Notes: generated from the letters alone by a model not told the origin. A stretch of DNA of 64,000 bases from Autumnicola tepida (GCF_031846485.1 NZ_JAVRHQ010000017.1:26175-90174); one strand, 5' to 3'; counted from the first letter of the stretch, positions 44,396 through 53,452 are shown. Made by a program: numbers and translations.

Positions 44396-44881
44396 TTATT
44401 CCGCTTTGATGTGAACGGGCATTTTAAAGACTGTGGAAACAGGAATGCCGCGTTTGCTGGCGGGATAAATTTTGGGCAGGGAATCTATACTTTGGTAAAG
44501 CCATTCTTCAATTTTTGGCAGCTCACCGGCTAAAGTGCTGTCTATGGAAACAATGGAATCTATTCTGGGTTTTCCCTGTTTGCTGATTTCAAGATAAATT
44601 ACCAGGGTGTCATCTATACTTTTGGTTACCACCGGCTGTTGCCGGGCGAGATAGGAATAAATGTTGGTGGCAACTTTACTTTCAAAACAGGCTTTAGCCC
44701 GCTTAAGTTCGGTTTCCTGCTGGCAGTCTTCAAATGCGGGATATTCATCAACTTCTTTCCAGTTAAGGGCTTTGGATTCCTGGTCCAGAACTTCTTCCGA
44801 AGAAATCTTTTTGGTTTCAAAATTACAGGCGGAGAGGATGAGCACGGGAAAAACAAGAAGTAAAATTCTTTTCATCAGCAA
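44396..44881 (-). CDS. Lipoprotein with TonB-like C-terminal domain
   Basis: 161 residues. Lipobox LILSAC with the lipidated Cys near residue 19, then ETKKISSEEVLDQ. The body carries VDEYPAFEDCQQETELKRAKACFESKVATNI, the same motif order (VdExPxFxxC...KxC...V...N) as the C-terminal part of the two M56 proteins further up, followed by a beta-rich end (TLVIYLEISKQGKPRIDSI). So it is a free-standing copy of that TonB-like domain, anchored in a membrane. Function unknown. Confidence 0.75.
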   Translation of the reverse strand: MLMKRILLLVFPVLILSACNFETKKISSEEVLDQESKALNWKEVDEYPAFEDCQQETELKRAKACFESKVATNIYSYLARQQPVVTKSIDDTLVIYLEISKQGKPRIDSIVSIDSTLAGELPKIEEWLYQSIDSLPKIYPASKRGIPVSTVFKMPVHIKAE

Positions 44882-45215
44882 TCTGCGGTTAGGCTTTCAG
44901 CAAAAGTAATGAAAATGAGGGAAAAGCGGGAAATGAAAACCCATGCCTTGGAAAAATGATCAAATAGCTTTTTAACCCTGATGAGGCCAATAAACTCCTC
45001 AACACAATTATCATTGCACCATTAACTTCTGTTATAAGAAATTTCCCTATGCGTGTAGCTGTCAAACTAAAAGGAGAAAAGGGGCAGGCGGCACTGGACC
45101 AGGTAAGAGTGTGGACAAAAATCACCTGCTCCGCAAAGCAGGTAAATAAGTCTGGTAGAAATCCAGAGCCTAAAAATAAGGCTGAAAGAATATCTCGTTG
45201 ATTCATTTAAAAATT
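44882..45215. other. Spacer without supported gene
   Basis: 334 bases upstream of the lipoprotein and downstream of the TPR gene. A 50-codon frame on the plus strand (45049-45201) has mixed coding character but no recognisable domain or partner; I do not call it. No repeats of the heptamer kind seen here. Confidence 0.5.
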
Positions 45216-46361
45216 TCATTCTTCCGCCATATGCATCTCTTTTTTAATATCACTTACCCGGTTTCTGGCCAGGTAAATCATGCCTTCATTGCCCTGCGGA
45301 TCATATTTATTTAGATAAGCTTTGTAATAATTCATCCGGGTTTCCAGATCTTCAAAATAATTATCGGCCGCGATTGCCCTTTCATACAGTGCACGCTCAT
45401 TTTCCGGATTTTCTTCTAGGGCTTTTTCCAGGTATTCCAGGGCATCCTTATACTTTTCCATTTCCTTATAAGTAAGTGCCAGACTTAGATATTCGGCATC
45501 TATCGGCTGCTTCTTAATAAGAATAGACATTAAAAGATGGGTTTCTGATTTCTCCAAATCCCCGATTAGGGCGTACAGTTTGCCAAGTGAATAATGCGTG
45601 GCAGCATTCCGGTCTTCAAAAGTAAGGGCTTGTTGGTAATTTTGGATAGCCTGCTGGTAAGCTTCAATCTGGTAGTACGCAAAAGCTACTTTACTATAAA
45701 TAAATTCACTTTCTTCACCCAATTCCAACAGTTTTTCATATTGCGGAATGGCTTCTTCATATAAATGAAGCGCGGAATAGGTTTGCGCCAAAATGGAAAG
45801 CAAAGGACGATTGCCGGGATTTGCCTTAAGCCCCTGCAAACAGAAATGTTCAGCTAAAGTATATTTACCGCTTTTTAAAGCATGTCTGGCCACTTTATAA
45901 AGCGCTGCTTTATGTTCTTTATCCAGGCTCACTGCCGTATAGTAATGCGCCATGGCCGCACTGTCTTTCTGCTTTTCCTTAATCAAACCAAGCTGATATT
46001 GAAAACTGGCATTTTTTGGATAGGCTTTGGCTAAACCTGAAAACAGACTGTCGGCCTGGGGCAGGTTTCCGCTACGCAACAAAAGCTGCCCGTAATCTAT
46101 GGCGGTTAAAAGTCGGTTTGGATTTTCAGCTAAAACCTTCCGGTAATTATCCAGCGCGGCGCCATAATCTCCATCGGCTTTATAATACTTGGCCAGTTTT
46201 AGAAAAACCGCTTCCGAAGGTTGGGTATTCCCGGCAACTTTTATGGCTTCAGCATATTTACCCACCGCGTATAAACTGTCGGAAAGCGCAAGGGCCGAAG
46301 TTTGCGCTCCGGCCCCGCAGGCTGTTAAATAAACAATGAATAAAAGAAATAACTTATTCAT
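45216..46361 (-). CDS. Tetratricopeptide repeat lipoprotein
   Basis: 381 residues. Lipoprotein signal (LFIVYLTACGAG, Cys near 15). At least eight TPR-type helical pairs run from about residue 30 to 340, e.g. LLSILAQTYSALHLYEEAIPQYEKLLELG and ATHYSLGKLYALIGDLEKSETHLL. TPR arrays bind other proteins. Starts 8 bases inside the end of the second M56 gene, so it is in the same operon and probably works with the BlaR1-like system. Confidence 0.88.
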   Translation of the reverse strand: MNKLFLLFIVYLTACGAGAQTSALALSDSLYAVGKYAEAIKVAGNTQPSEAVFLKLAKYYKADGDYGAALDNYRKVLAENPNRLLTAIDYGQLLLRSGNLPQADSLFSGLAKAYPKNASFQYQLGLIKEKQKDSAAMAHYYTAVSLDKEHKAALYKVARHALKSGKYTLAEHFCLQGLKANPGNRPLLSILAQTYSALHLYEEAIPQYEKLLELGEESEFIYSKVAFAYYQIEAYQQAIQNYQQALTFEDRNAATHYSLGKLYALIGDLEKSETHLLMSILIKKQPIDAEYLSLALTYKEMEKYKDALEYLEKALEENPENERALYERAIAADNYFEDLETRMNYYKAYLNKYDPQGNEGMIYLARNRVSDIKKEMHMAEE

Positions 46362-47856
46362 TTACCTGAAATACTATGGGCAGGGAATACATTACCCCTA
46401 CATTTTTACCATTCTGCTTCCCGGGAGTCATTACAGGAAGGCTATTAATCACGCGCTCGGCCTCTTTTTCAAGTTCTGGTGCAGCCGCACGGGACCTTAC
46501 ATCCTGTATTGTCCCGTCTTTACCTATTTTAAACTGAACGATCACCCTATTGGTTCCTTTTAAGCCCAGTTCTTTGCCAATTTTCGCATTAAAGTTTTCA
46601 CTAACGAAAGCGGTGATTTTCTGGGAAGTACATTTTTTCCTTTCCTCGTTAGATTCAATTTCTTCGCAACCGGGAAAAGCGGGGACTTCCTCTATTACCG
46701 CATAAGGAACATCTCCTTCTCCCGTGAAATTGGAAGATTTATTTTGATCATTGTTCCTGGTAACCGAAATGCTGGAACTGGCTTCTTTGGAGTTGCCATT
46801 CATGGTAATGGTCTTATCCCCGTCTGTAATTTCAACAGAACTGTATCCTGCATTATCCGACATTTGGGCGAATGCTTCAGTTAAATTTTGCCGCTCTTCA
46901 GCAGTAAGATTTTCAAAATCGTTCACCTCTAAATGAAGAACTCCTTTCTCTACCTGTGCGGTTTCGATTTCTTCAGAAGCCTGATCTTCTGAACACGCCA
47001 CGTAGATTAACATAAGCATCATTAGTGGGATAATTACCAGGAATTTGAATTTTGCGAATGTAGTTGATTTTGATTTTTGTAACATAACGATTCGTTTTTT
47101 GAATAATGAATGATTAAAAAATTGATTGATAAATGAAATATTCTGCGTGCTGAAAGCCGTGTTCAGCAATTGTTCATAATACGTCTTTTTTTCAGTAGTT
47201 TTCACCACTTCTTCGTCAGCCAGGAATTCATGAAGCCCGGCAATCCTGGATTGATAGATATATACTAACGGATTAAACCAGAAGATAATTTTCAGCATTT
47301 CAAAGAAAATCAGGTCCCAGCTGTGCTTCTGCTTTACGTGCACCAGCTCATGCAAAAGGATTTGTTCTTTTTCTTCTTCCGAAAGCTGGTCGCCCAGAAA
47401 CACGGTGCTAAAAAACGTGCAGGCTACACTGGAATCAGGAATTTCAATGATCCTGAAATCTTTTTCTTCTGAAATTTTCCTGAACCGGAACATCCTGTTA
47501 AGGCTGTTGTACTTTTTTAAAAACAGGAACAGGCTTACCACAAATCCGGTAAAATAAATTAACAGCCACCAGTTTAGCTGAAGTCCCTGTGCTGCAGCAA
47601 TATTTACGGCAGGTAAGTGTTCTATTGCCTGGCTTTGCTCTCCAATTACCACTGCCGGCAACATTATGCGGGCATTCTGCGGAACGGCTTCTGCAAGAAA
47701 ATCCAGTTTTAGCAAAGGTAACAGCATAGAAATTACAGGGGTTAGCAGTAGATACCATCTGTTATAGCTAAAAAAGGTCTCCTTTTTAAGAAGCAGTTCG
47801 TACGCCAGCAAAAAGCAAAACTGGAAGAACAGGATTTCAAGTAAATAGTGTAACAT
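46354..47856 (-). CDS. M56 family metallopeptidase (BlaR1-like) with TonB-like tail, second copy
   Basis: 500 residues. N-terminal membrane spans (3-25, 35-55, 95-115), a zinc-protease loop with HELVHVKQKH (HExxH) and WFNPLVYIYQSRIAGLHEFLADEEV, a further span near 280 (FLVIIPLMMLMLIYVA), then a periplasmic part ending in a TonB C-terminal domain (VEEVPAFPGCEEIESNEERKKC, VIVQFKIGKDGTIQDVRS, VMYSLPIVFQV). BlaR1-type proteins sense an envelope signal and cleave BlaI. Paralogue of the next gene; it has an extra insert (about 290-390) that the other lacks. Confidence 0.9.
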   Translation of the reverse strand: MLHYLLEILFFQFCFLLAYELLLKKETFFSYNRWYLLLTPVISMLLPLLKLDFLAEAVPQNARIMLPAVVIGEQSQAIEHLPAVNIAAAQGLQLNWWLLIYFTGFVVSLFLFLKKYNSLNRMFRFRKISEEKDFRIIEIPDSSVACTFFSTVFLGDQLSEEEKEQILLHELVHVKQKHSWDLIFFEMLKIIFWFNPLVYIYQSRIAGLHEFLADEEVVKTTEKKTYYEQLLNTAFSTQNISFINQFFNHSLFKKRIVMLQKSKSTTFAKFKFLVIIPLMMLMLIYVACSEDQASEEIETAQVEKGVLHLEVNDFENLTAEERQNLTEAFAQMSDNAGYSSVEITDGDKTITMNGNSKEASSSISVTRNNDQNKSSNFTGEGDVPYAVIEEVPAFPGCEEIESNEERKKCTSQKITAFVSENFNAKIGKELGLKGTNRVIVQFKIGKDGTIQDVRSRAAAPELEKEAERVINSLPVMTPGKQNGKNVGVMYSLPIVFQVNE

Positions 47857-47888
47857 ACCTCATTTTTTTGTTCCGTTTAAGGATAAAT

Positions 47889-49205
47889 TTAAATTTTGAA
47901 GACAATGGGCAGGGAGTACATCACGCCCACTGTTTCGCCTTTTTGTTTACCAGGCTTCATTTTTGGTATAGCCAAAATTACCCGCTCTGCCTCCTGTTGT
48001 TGCATTTTTCGTGCTTCAGGCTCAAGGCCGGGAGTTACCGCCCTTGACCGTACATCAGTAACTTTTCCGGTTTTGTCGATTTTAAATTGCACCACAATGC
48101 GGTTATCATTTAAGCTGCTATATTCACGCAGTGCCTCTTTATTAAAATTATCTGCCACAAAAGCCGTAATTTTTTCGGTCGTGCATTTTTTCCGTTCATC
48201 ATTAGAAGTTAATTCTTCACATCCGGTAAAAACAGGCACCTCATCTACCACGGCAAAGGGAATGGGTGATAATTGTGGTTTTGGATGGCTTGCCTTGGCC
48301 TGTTTTATTTCTGTGGTATCCTGGCTATGCATAATCCCTTTTTCCGCATAAGCCACATAAGTGAGCATGAGCAGCATTAATGGAATAAGGATAGAGTATC
48401 TTGCTTTGGCTATAGCTTTTGATTTTGACCTTTTCAACATAATAATTCGTTTTTTGAGTAATGAATGACTAAAAAATTGATTGATAAATGGGATATTTCG
48501 GGTGCTGAATGCCGAGTTCAGCAGTTGTTGGTAATATGTCTTTTTTTCGGTGGTTTTTATCACTTCCTCGTCTGCCAGAAACTCATGAAGCCCGGCAATC
48601 CTGGTTTGATAGATATAAATTAGCGGATTAAACCAGAACAAAATCTTCATGATTTCAAAATACAAAAGATCGGCGCTGTGGTTTTGTTTTACATGCGCCA
48701 GCTCATGCGGCAGGATTTGCTGTTTTTCTTCTTCGGAAAGCTGGTCGCCCAGGAAAATGGTGTGAAAAAAGGTACAGGCCAGCCGGGAATTGGGAATTTC
48801 AATGATTTTGAAATCTTTTTCTTCTGAAATTTTCCTGAACCGGAACAACCTGTTTAAATCGCTGAATTTCTTCAGAAACAAATAAGTACTAACCAAAGCG
48901 CCGCCGGCATAAATAGCCAACCACCAGTTTACCTGAAAAATATGATGCTCGTTGGTTGCAACCGGAGAATTTCCAGCCGTCACCCCATCATTTCCCAGGA
49001 TTACCCCGGGAAGCATTATTCTATCGGCAGGAACCGCTTCTGTCAGGAATTCTAATTTTAGCAACGGCAACAGCATGGCGAGTACAGGTGTTAGTAAAAG
49101 ATACCATCTGTTATAACTAAAGAAAGTTTCCTTCTTCAGAAGCAATTCGTACATCAGCAAAAAACCAAGCTGGAAAATGATTATTTCAAGTACATAATGC
49201 AACAT
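47889..49205 (-). CDS. M56 family metallopeptidase (BlaR1-like) with TonB-like tail, first copy
   Basis: 438 residues, same layout as its neighbour: membrane spans, HELAHVKQNH zinc motif, ISEEKDFKIIEIPNSRLACTFFHTIFLGDQLSEEEKQ, span near 280, and a TonB-like C-terminal domain (VDEVPVFTGCEELTSNDERKKC ... VGVMYSLPIVFKI). The two share long stretches of sequence at DNA level, so they come from a tandem duplication. Its start codon overlaps the blaI stop by 1 base. Confidence 0.9.
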   Translation of the reverse strand: MLHYVLEIIIFQLGFLLMYELLLKKETFFSYNRWYLLLTPVLAMLLPLLKLEFLTEAVPADRIMLPGVILGNDGVTAGNSPVATNEHHIFQVNWWLAIYAGGALVSTYLFLKKFSDLNRLFRFRKISEEKDFKIIEIPNSRLACTFFHTIFLGDQLSEEEKQQILPHELAHVKQNHSADLLYFEIMKILFWFNPLIYIYQTRIAGLHEFLADEEVIKTTEKKTYYQQLLNSAFSTRNIPFINQFFSHSLLKKRIIMLKRSKSKAIAKARYSILIPLMLLMLTYVAYAEKGIMHSQDTTEIKQAKASHPKPQLSPIPFAVVDEVPVFTGCEELTSNDERKKCTTEKITAFVADNFNKEALREYSSLNDNRIVVQFKIDKTGKVTDVRSRAVTPGLEPEARKMQQQEAERVILAIPKMKPGKQKGETVGVMYSLPIVFKI

Positions 49206-49567
49206 TAGTCTTCTTTTTTATTGATTTCCTTTAAAATCGCTTCAAGGTCTTTAGTGTCAATTTCATTTTTCTTCATAAAAAAGGAAAGCATACTTTTAAA
49301 AGAACCGTTGAAATAGTTGTTAATAAGCTTATTCATGCTCTGGCTGCTATAGGTTTCCTTTTCCACCACCGGAAAATAGATATAACCTTTCCCCTGCTGC
49401 CGGTGATCTACAAATTCTTTGTTCTCCAGGATCCTTACAATGGTGGAAACCGTATTATATGCTGGTTTTGGATCTGGTAATTCTTCAATTACAGAAGCAA
49501 CATTTGCTTCTCCCAATTTCCATAGCACCTGCATGATCTCTTCTTCTGCTTTTGTTAATTGTTTCAT
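49205..49567 (-). CDS. blaI: BlaI/MecI-family repressor
   Basis: 120 residues. Winged-helix repressor: LTKAEEEIMQVLWKLGEANV and PAYNTVSTIVRILENKEFVDHRQQGKGYIYFPVVEKE are the DNA-binding half, with the dimer/cleavage region behind it. It is the first gene of the operon and the two palindromes upstream match its type of operator. Inactivation by the M56 proteins is expected from the Bla/Mec systems. The real inducing signal is unknown; no beta-lactamase gene is seen here. Confidence 0.92.
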   Translation of the reverse strand: MKQLTKAEEEIMQVLWKLGEANVASVIEELPDPKPAYNTVSTIVRILENKEFVDHRQQGKGYIYFPVVEKETYSSQSMNKLINNYFNGSFKSMLSFFMKKNEIDTKDLEAILKEINKKED

Positions 49568-49654
49568 GTTTACAGCGTTGAAATTTCCACTTTTAAGGGA
49601 AATCAGTTTTAAAATTTTCAGCTAAGGCCTTTAGCTTTTTAAAGAACTACACCT

Positions 49655-49696
49655 CAAATATAAACTAAATATTTAGTTTAAACTAATGTATTAGTT
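49655..49696 (-). promoter_or_regulatory. Promoter and two tandem BlaI operators
   Basis: TATATTTG (-7) on the minus strand at 49662-49655. It overlaps a perfect 20-bp palindrome, TAAACTAAAT/ATTTAGTTTA (49661-49680), and right next to it is AACTAAT-GT-ATTAGTT (49681-49696). Both contain ACTA-N6-TAGT, the half-site pattern of BlaI/MecI repressors. The palindromes cover the -7 and -33 positions, so bound repressor should block the promoter of its own operon. Confidence 0.8.
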
Positions 49697-49913
49697 ATAA
49701 AATTGAAATAAATATGGTTTACAGCAGCTTAAACATTCCCTGCAGGCGCACCACCATAGCGCTTTCCCCATTAATACATTACCTGAATCGCAAGGCAGTT
49801 TAATTCTGTTAAATAAATTCCAAATCTGCTGAGTATGCACAAATTCCGAAGAAGAACAAGTAATTTTAAGGAAATCATCTGAAGCATTTTCAGAAGAAAA
49901 GACGTCGCAAAGC
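49697..49913. other. Spacer upstream of the PfkB-type gene
   Basis: Part of the 346-base spacer between blaI and the kinase gene (49568-49913). Beyond the operators I see no further gene, repeat or clear promoter; an antisense frame here has no coding character. Confidence 0.5.
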
Positions 49914-50843
49914 ATGAAAAAAATAATCACCTTAACTGTAAATCCAGCGCTGGATATTTACACGCATCTAGATAAAGTGGAACCTGAAAAGAAAATGCGC
50001 TCTAATTCCCCTAAAAAAGATCCCGGCGGCGGCGGTATAAACGTTTCGCGTGTGATAAAACGCCTGGGCGGGGATACCAAAGCCATTTACACCTGTGGCG
50101 GATTTACAGGAAAAATCTTTACCGGACTCCTTAAAAAGGAAAATATAGACCTGGAAGCTGTGGAGGTTAAAAACGAGATGCGGCAAAGTTTTGCCATCCA
50201 CGAAGATGCCACGGGCGACCTCTACCGGATTGGTTTTCCCGGGGAAGAACTACTGGAATCCGAATTTCACGCGCTTCTTGAAAAACTTGAAAATCTGCCT
50301 GAAGCGGAGTTCCTGGTGGCAAGCGGAAGCCTTCCTCCCGGCGTACCGGAAGATTTTTATTCGCAGGTTGCAAAAATTGCACAACGCAAGAACATGAAAT
50401 TTGTGCTGGATACTTCAGGTAAAGCTCTGGCTGCCGGTTTAAAGGAAGGCGCTTATTTGGTAAAACCAAACCTTGACGAGCTGGAAGATCTTAGCGGCAG
50501 AAAAGCCGAAAGCATGGAAGATCGAAAAGAAATGCTGCAGGAGGTAATTCAGAAATATTCCCTGGAAATCATCGTACATTCCCTTGGCCCGGACGGGGCA
50601 TTTTTAGCAACCAGAGAAGCTGTAACACATTTTGCCGCACCTAAGGTAAAACCCAACAGTTCCATTGGGGCCGGGGATAGTATGGTGGGCGGTTTAATGT
50701 ATAGCCTGGCCGCCGGAAAATCTTTGGAAGAAGCCGTAAAATTCGGCCTTGCCTGCGGCAGTGCCACCTTAATTTCCCCGGGAACAGAATTACTGCAAAA
50801 GGAAGATGCCGAAAAATTTTATAAAGAACTCAGTGCTTCCTGA
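49914..50843 (+). CDS. 1-phosphofructokinase family sugar kinase (PfkB)
   Basis: 309 residues. Ribokinase/PfkB fold: TLTVNPALDIYTHLDKVEPEKK at the start, KKDPGGGGINVSRVIKRLGGDT (first PfkB signature), and the catalytic SSIGAGDSMVGGLMYSLA (GAGD with catalytic Asp) near 255. Phosphorylates a sugar phosphate, most likely fructose-1-phosphate, fructose-6-phosphate or tagatose-6-phosphate. Followed 55 bases later by trehalose phosphatase on the same strand. Confidence 0.9.
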   Translation: MKKIITLTVNPALDIYTHLDKVEPEKKMRSNSPKKDPGGGGINVSRVIKRLGGDTKAIYTCGGFTGKIFTGLLKKENIDLEAVEVKNEMRQSFAIHEDATGDLYRIGFPGEELLESEFHALLEKLENLPEAEFLVASGSLPPGVPEDFYSQVAKIAQRKNMKFVLDTSGKALAAGLKEGAYLVKPNLDELEDLSGRKAESMEDRKEMLQEVIQKYSLEIIVHSLGPDGAFLATREAVTHFAAPKVKPNSSIGAGDSMVGGLMYSLAAGKSLEEAVKFGLACGSATLISPGTELLQKEDAEKFYKELSAS

Positions 50844-50897
50844 TTTTTCTTATCTTGAAAGAGACCAAATGTCAACGTTGAAATAAAAATACAGAAC

Positions 50898-51674
50898 ATG
50901 TCACACCAATTGCCTTCTGCCCTAGAACACGGGAAAGAACTAAGGGAAAAATTCAATCAAATAAAGCCTTTGCTGTTCCTGGATTTTGACGGGACGCTTG
51001 CCCCAATTGTAGAGCATCATGAAGACGCGGCTATTTCAGCAGAAATGCGCGACCTCGTGCTTCGGCTTTCAAAAAAATATCCAACCGCCGTGGTAAGTGG
51101 ACGTGGGATGAAGGATGTGAGCCAGAGAGTGAATATTCCAGAGCTTTATTATGCCGGAAGCCATGGCTTTGAAATTTCAGGTCCCGGAAATTTTCTTAAA
51201 GAGAATGACGAGGCACAAAAAGTATTGCCCCAATTTGATGAAATAGAAACTTCGCTTCGTAAGGAACTTAAGGATATAAATGGTGTTGATTTTGAACGAA
51301 AAAAATTCACCCTTGCCATACACTACCGCCAGGTTAAAGAAGAAATGACAGATGAGGTTCACCAGCGCGTGGCCACAGTCCTTAAAAAGTACCCCGAGCT
51401 CAAGAAAGCTGACGGAAAAAAAGTGATTGAAATACGTCCTTCTATAGACTGGCACAAAGGTAAAGCAGTGGAATTCCTAAAAACACAACTGGGAGAAAAG
51501 GATCAGGATTATTCCGTCTATATAGGAGATGATGTAACCGATGAAGATGCTTTTAAGTATGTACAACACGGGCTTGGCATCCTGGTTGGGGATCATGGGC
51601 ATGAAACCTCGGCAGATTATGCCCTGAAGGATCTTGACGAGGTAAAACAATTTTTTGAACTATTGTTGCAATAA
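50898..51674 (+). CDS. otsB: Trehalose-6-phosphate phosphatase
   Basis: 258 residues. HAD-fold phosphatase with nucleophile Asp29 and Asp31 in LLFLDFDGTLAPI; TAVVSGRGMKDV, YAGSHGFEISGPG, EIRPSIDWHKGKAVEFL and YIGDDVTDEDAFKYV are the TPP signatures. Removes the phosphate from trehalose-6-phosphate, the last step of trehalose synthesis for osmotic protection. No otsA is within this window, so the synthase must lie elsewhere. Confidence 0.93.
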   Translation: MSHQLPSALEHGKELREKFNQIKPLLFLDFDGTLAPIVEHHEDAAISAEMRDLVLRLSKKYPTAVVSGRGMKDVSQRVNIPELYYAGSHGFEISGPGNFLKENDEAQKVLPQFDEIETSLRKELKDINGVDFERKKFTLAIHYRQVKEEMTDEVHQRVATVLKKYPELKKADGKKVIEIRPSIDWHKGKAVEFLKTQLGEKDQDYSVYIGDDVTDEDAFKYVQHGLGILVGDHGHETSADYALKDLDEVKQFFELLLQ

Positions 51675-51703
51675 AAAACCACGTCTTACTTCACCCGATT
51701 CAA

Positions 51704-52201
51704 ATGGATATTATCTTCTTTAGTATTGCGGCTTTTTTTATGCTGCTTGGCATTTTAGGCAGCATTCTTCCTGTTCTTCCGGGTGTACCCTTAAGCTGGG
51801 CAGGCCTGCTGCTATTCTACCTTGCGCCCTCGGTACCCGTTAACTACTGGTTCCTGGGGATAAGCCTTGCCTTTGCCATTCTTGTCTATGTTTTACAGCT
51901 AATTATCCCGGCAATAGGCACAAAAAGGTTTGGCGGCACCAAAGCCGGAATGATTGGCGCTACTATTGGTTTAATAGCGGGAATTTTTACTCCAGCCCCT
52001 TTTGCTATTTTAATTGGTCCCTTCGTGGGGGCTTTTATAGGCGAAATGATTAATAAAACTGATTCTAAATCTGCCCTGAAAGCGGCTTTTGGTTCTTTTA
52101 TAGGCTTCCTCGCCTCCAGTTTTATGGAATTTATGGTCAGTTTGGTTTTTCTTACTCTCTTTCTTTTTAAGTGCTGGGACTATAGAGAGCTTATATTTTA
52201 A
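51704..52201 (+). CDS. DUF456 membrane protein
   Basis: 165 residues, five or so membrane spans with the DUF456 pattern: ILGSILPVLPGVPLSWAGLL near the start, GTKRFGGTKAGMIGATIGLI, then ILIGPFVGAFIGEMI. Small inner-membrane protein of unknown function. Lies 29 bases after otsB, so probably in the same unit; closed by a terminator. Confidence 0.87.
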   Translation: MDIIFFSIAAFFMLLGILGSILPVLPGVPLSWAGLLLFYLAPSVPVNYWFLGISLAFAILVYVLQLIIPAIGTKRFGGTKAGMIGATIGLIAGIFTPAPFAILIGPFVGAFIGEMINKTDSKSALKAAFGSFIGFLASSFMEFMVSLVFLTLFLFKCWDYRELIF

Positions 52202-52228
52202 AACCCGCCAAATTTCTTTAGCGGGTTT
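52202..52228 (+). terminator. Terminator after the DUF456 gene
   Basis: AACCCGC and GCGGGTT arms over a 12-base loop, T after it. Begins directly after the stop codon. Confidence 0.8.
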
Positions 52229-52621
52229 ACAGGCAGTAAGCCAATTTTTTCTGTGAACTAAAAATTTTAATTACTACCTCTTTATATCATCATTGCAATT
52301 TTACTTCTTCAACAGACACTGAAAGCTTTTCAGCTGAGGAAAAGGGCTTCGGTTACTACTATTACCTGGCCTATCAATTTCTACTCACAAATCCTGCCAA
52401 TTTGAACTAATTACTGTTCTGAAGTGACACTTTCTCAAAGTTCATATTGATCATTAACACCTCTCTATTCATTAGCCTGAAGATACTGATTACAAGCAGG
52501 TTTCCTTTTACACAATTAACATATCTTTGCTTTTCTTTATTAGTGCTTTAATTCCACTCCTTTGCTATTTTCCTTAATTTTATTCAACAAGCACAGCTAT
52601 AAACCAAAAAAAGAAAGAATT
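52229..52621. other. Spacer with one promoter element
   Basis: About 390 bases. A -7 element TATCTTTG sits at 52522-52529, about 93 bases before the next start; no TTTG at -33. Apart from it I see no gene, RNA or repeat. Confidence 0.5.
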
Positions 52622-53299
52622 ATGGCAGAAATACATGTTGAAAAGAAAAAACCCGTATGGCCATGGGTATTGCTAATAATAATTATCATCCTGGCGTTGC
52701 TCTACTTTTTTGTATGGGCCGATAACGATGTGGATGATGATGTTACAGAAGAAGACAATATTGAACAAATCGAGCAGTACGAGACCCGCGATTATGCCGA
52801 AAATGATTATCCACAGAATGCGGTGGGAGAATACCTTAGTTACGTAGACAGAGGTAGTGACGATAACCTCCTGGGAAACGACCCCCGTTCACAACAAAAA
52901 GCTATGATGCTGCTTCTGGAAGCCGTGGAAGAAAAAACAATAGAATTGAACCATACTCCCGGCTCCGAAATGGAAAGTATCAGCCAGTGGGATCCCGAAA
53001 AACAGCTGGATAGTATTAAACAAACCGGAAAAGTAGTGGTAGACAATCTACAGGCTATTCAAAGAGATCAATTTCCAAGGCTGGAAGATGATGTGGCAGA
53101 ATTACGATCGGATCTGGATGAACTTTCTGTAAATAGCTCTGAAGATGAGCGCAACCTTTTCCTTGGCGGGTTTTTTACCAAAGCCGCCGATATCCTGCGG
53201 GACATGGATTCTGAAATAAACAGCACCCCAATGTCCCCTTCAGGTCTGGATACTGCACGTTACAGTACAGATATAGATACTATAAGTACCAACCAATAG
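52622..53299 (+). CDS. Membrane-anchored acidic protein of unknown function
   Basis: 225 residues from the Met at 52622 (MAEIHVEKKKPVWPWVLLII); the open frame upstream is not coding in character. One membrane span (about 13-33), then a very acidic extracytoplasmic part starting WADNDVDDDVTEEDNIEQIEQYE, with helical regions around 90-200 (LLLEAVEEKTIEL, DDVAELRSDLDELS). No family recognised; I cannot name a function. Single gene closed by a terminator. Confidence 0.8.
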   Translation: MAEIHVEKKKPVWPWVLLIIIIILALLYFFVWADNDVDDDVTEEDNIEQIEQYETRDYAENDYPQNAVGEYLSYVDRGSDDNLLGNDPRSQQKAMMLLLEAVEEKTIELNHTPGSEMESISQWDPEKQLDSIKQTGKVVVDNLQAIQRDQFPRLEDDVAELRSDLDELSVNSSEDERNLFLGGFFTKAADILRDMDSEINSTPMSPSGLDTARYSTDIDTISTNQ

Positions 53300-53331
53300 C
53301 TATCCGGCTAAAACTTAAATTAGGAACACCG

Positions 53332-53363
53332 GCCGTCTTCACCCTACTGAGGACGGCTTTTTT
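53332..53363 (+). terminator. Terminator after the acidic membrane protein gene
   Basis: GCCGTC and GACGGC arms (extended by TTC/GAG), then TTTTTTT. Located 33 bases after the stop. Confidence 0.85.
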
Positions 53364-53452
53364 ATGAACAGGCTGCCTTTAATATGTTATGCTTTTGCAA
53401 AATATTTGAACGGCAGCACCAGAAAGAGTAAATTCCGCTTTAAGTATTCTCT

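Noticed and set aside
45049..45201. 50-codon plus-strand frame starting MRVAVKLKGEKGQAALDQVR
   Set aside because: No recognised domain, partner, promoter or conserved context; composition partly coding-like but too little to call a gene.
44889..45206. 105-codon minus-strand frame
   Set aside because: Antisense to the frame above, low-complexity and Ser/Phe-rich, with no signal, domain or operon position.
49205..49567. Beta-lactam resistance locus
   Set aside because: BlaI and BlaR1-like genes are present, but no beta-lactamase or penicillin-binding sensor domain; the tails are TonB-like.
49691..49930. 79-codon minus-strand frame over the kinase promoter region
   Set aside because: Overlaps the BlaI operator and the true kinase start; Cys/Phe-rich nonsense composition.
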